Below, piece after piece: positions 53,881-53,985 of a stretch of DNA of 53,985 nt. Below the pieces are notes generated by a model that saw nothing but the letters and a program-made list of their open reading frames with translations, was not told the DNA's origin and ran no database searches. The position numbers were made by a program, and so were the translations under genes. Source of the DNA: Nitrososphaeraceae archaeon (GTDB taxonomy: Archaea; Thermoproteota; Nitrososphaeria; Nitrososphaerales; Nitrososphaeraceae); the NCBI GenBank assembly GCA_016782225.1, contig JADDOW010000009.1:1-53985 (forward strand), written 5' to 3'. The first letter of the stretch is position 1. Each line of letters begins with the position of its first letter.

Positions 53881-53985
53881 CATAGCATAACCGACTTTCT
53901 GTACAATAGTCTTAATTATTTCAATATGTTATTAATAATAAAGTGAAAGTAGGTAAAACAATATGGATGTAAATATTATAAACTA

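Noticed and set aside
42572-53985. Insertion sequence or transposase
   Set aside because: No transposase motif, terminal inverted repeats or target-site duplication was recognised; the integrase is a tyrosine recombinase.
1-53985. CRISPR array or cas genes
   Set aside because: No regularly spaced repeats and no cas-like proteins were seen.
1-53985. rRNA operon or other large structured RNA
   Set aside because: No stretch with rRNA-like or RNase P/SRP-like conserved sequence was recognised.

Overview
The window is AT-rich archaeal DNA, most likely from an ammonia-oxidising thaumarchaeon (Nitrososphaerota). Archaeal-type LeuRS, AlaRS, AspRS and EF-2, PurP, the GatCAB amidotransferase, an archaeal UMP kinase, a geranylgeranyl-reductase-like flavoprotein, HMG-CoA synthase and a futalosine (MqnC/D/E) menaquinone route all point there. 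The low GC and the many histidine-kinase-like remnants suggest a Nitrosocosmicus-like soil lineage. That genus call is inference; no amo gene lies in the window.

From 1 to about 42,570 the window is a dense, intact chromosomal core. Its parts are: a SIMPL-domain secreted protein, an M20 peptidase, a GCS2-type ligase, an HNH nuclease, a half-size heme A synthase and a GGR-like flavoprotein (1-7 kb); leuS, mqnD, EF-2, a CPTC membrane protein, and mqnE/mqnC divergent from each other (7-17 kb); HMG-CoA synthase, threonine ammonia-lyase, a stand-alone RAM-domain protein, an intron-containing tRNA-Phe, a C2H2 zinc-finger miniprotein, a cobalamin adenosyltransferase, an HD protein and a LOR/SDH-type protein (17-26 kb); gatC-gatA-gatB, aspS, thioredoxin and alaS (26-35 kb); tatA-purP, then a pyrimidine-nucleotide run of UMP kinase, HD phosphohydrolase and dTMP kinase, then a P-loop-less RecA-like protein, a class V aminotransferase and a second RAM protein (35-42.4 kb). 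The genes sit in short operons on both strands. Several starts are TTG or GTG, and some look leaderless.

At 42,572 lies tRNA-Ser(GCT). It is followed 58 bp later by a tyrosine-recombinase integrase with a zinc-ribbon tail, and the rest of the window looks like an integrated, partly decayed mobile island whose far end lies outside the window. It carries a compact row of small unfamiliar genes (zinc finger, 48-aa protein, a winged-helix-like 396-aa protein, an AbrB-like protein and an acidic coiled protein), a SAM methyltransferase, and a degraded zone of histidine-kinase remnants.

Two patterns stand out in the island. Several genes are interrupted by what look like single-base losses (all -1 shifts, mostly at short homopolymers), whereas the core genes are unbroken. 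Beyond about 50 kb several loci keep one reading frame across in-frame TAA/TGA codons. Decay is the simplest reading. Programmed recoding or assembly error are alternatives that can be tested.
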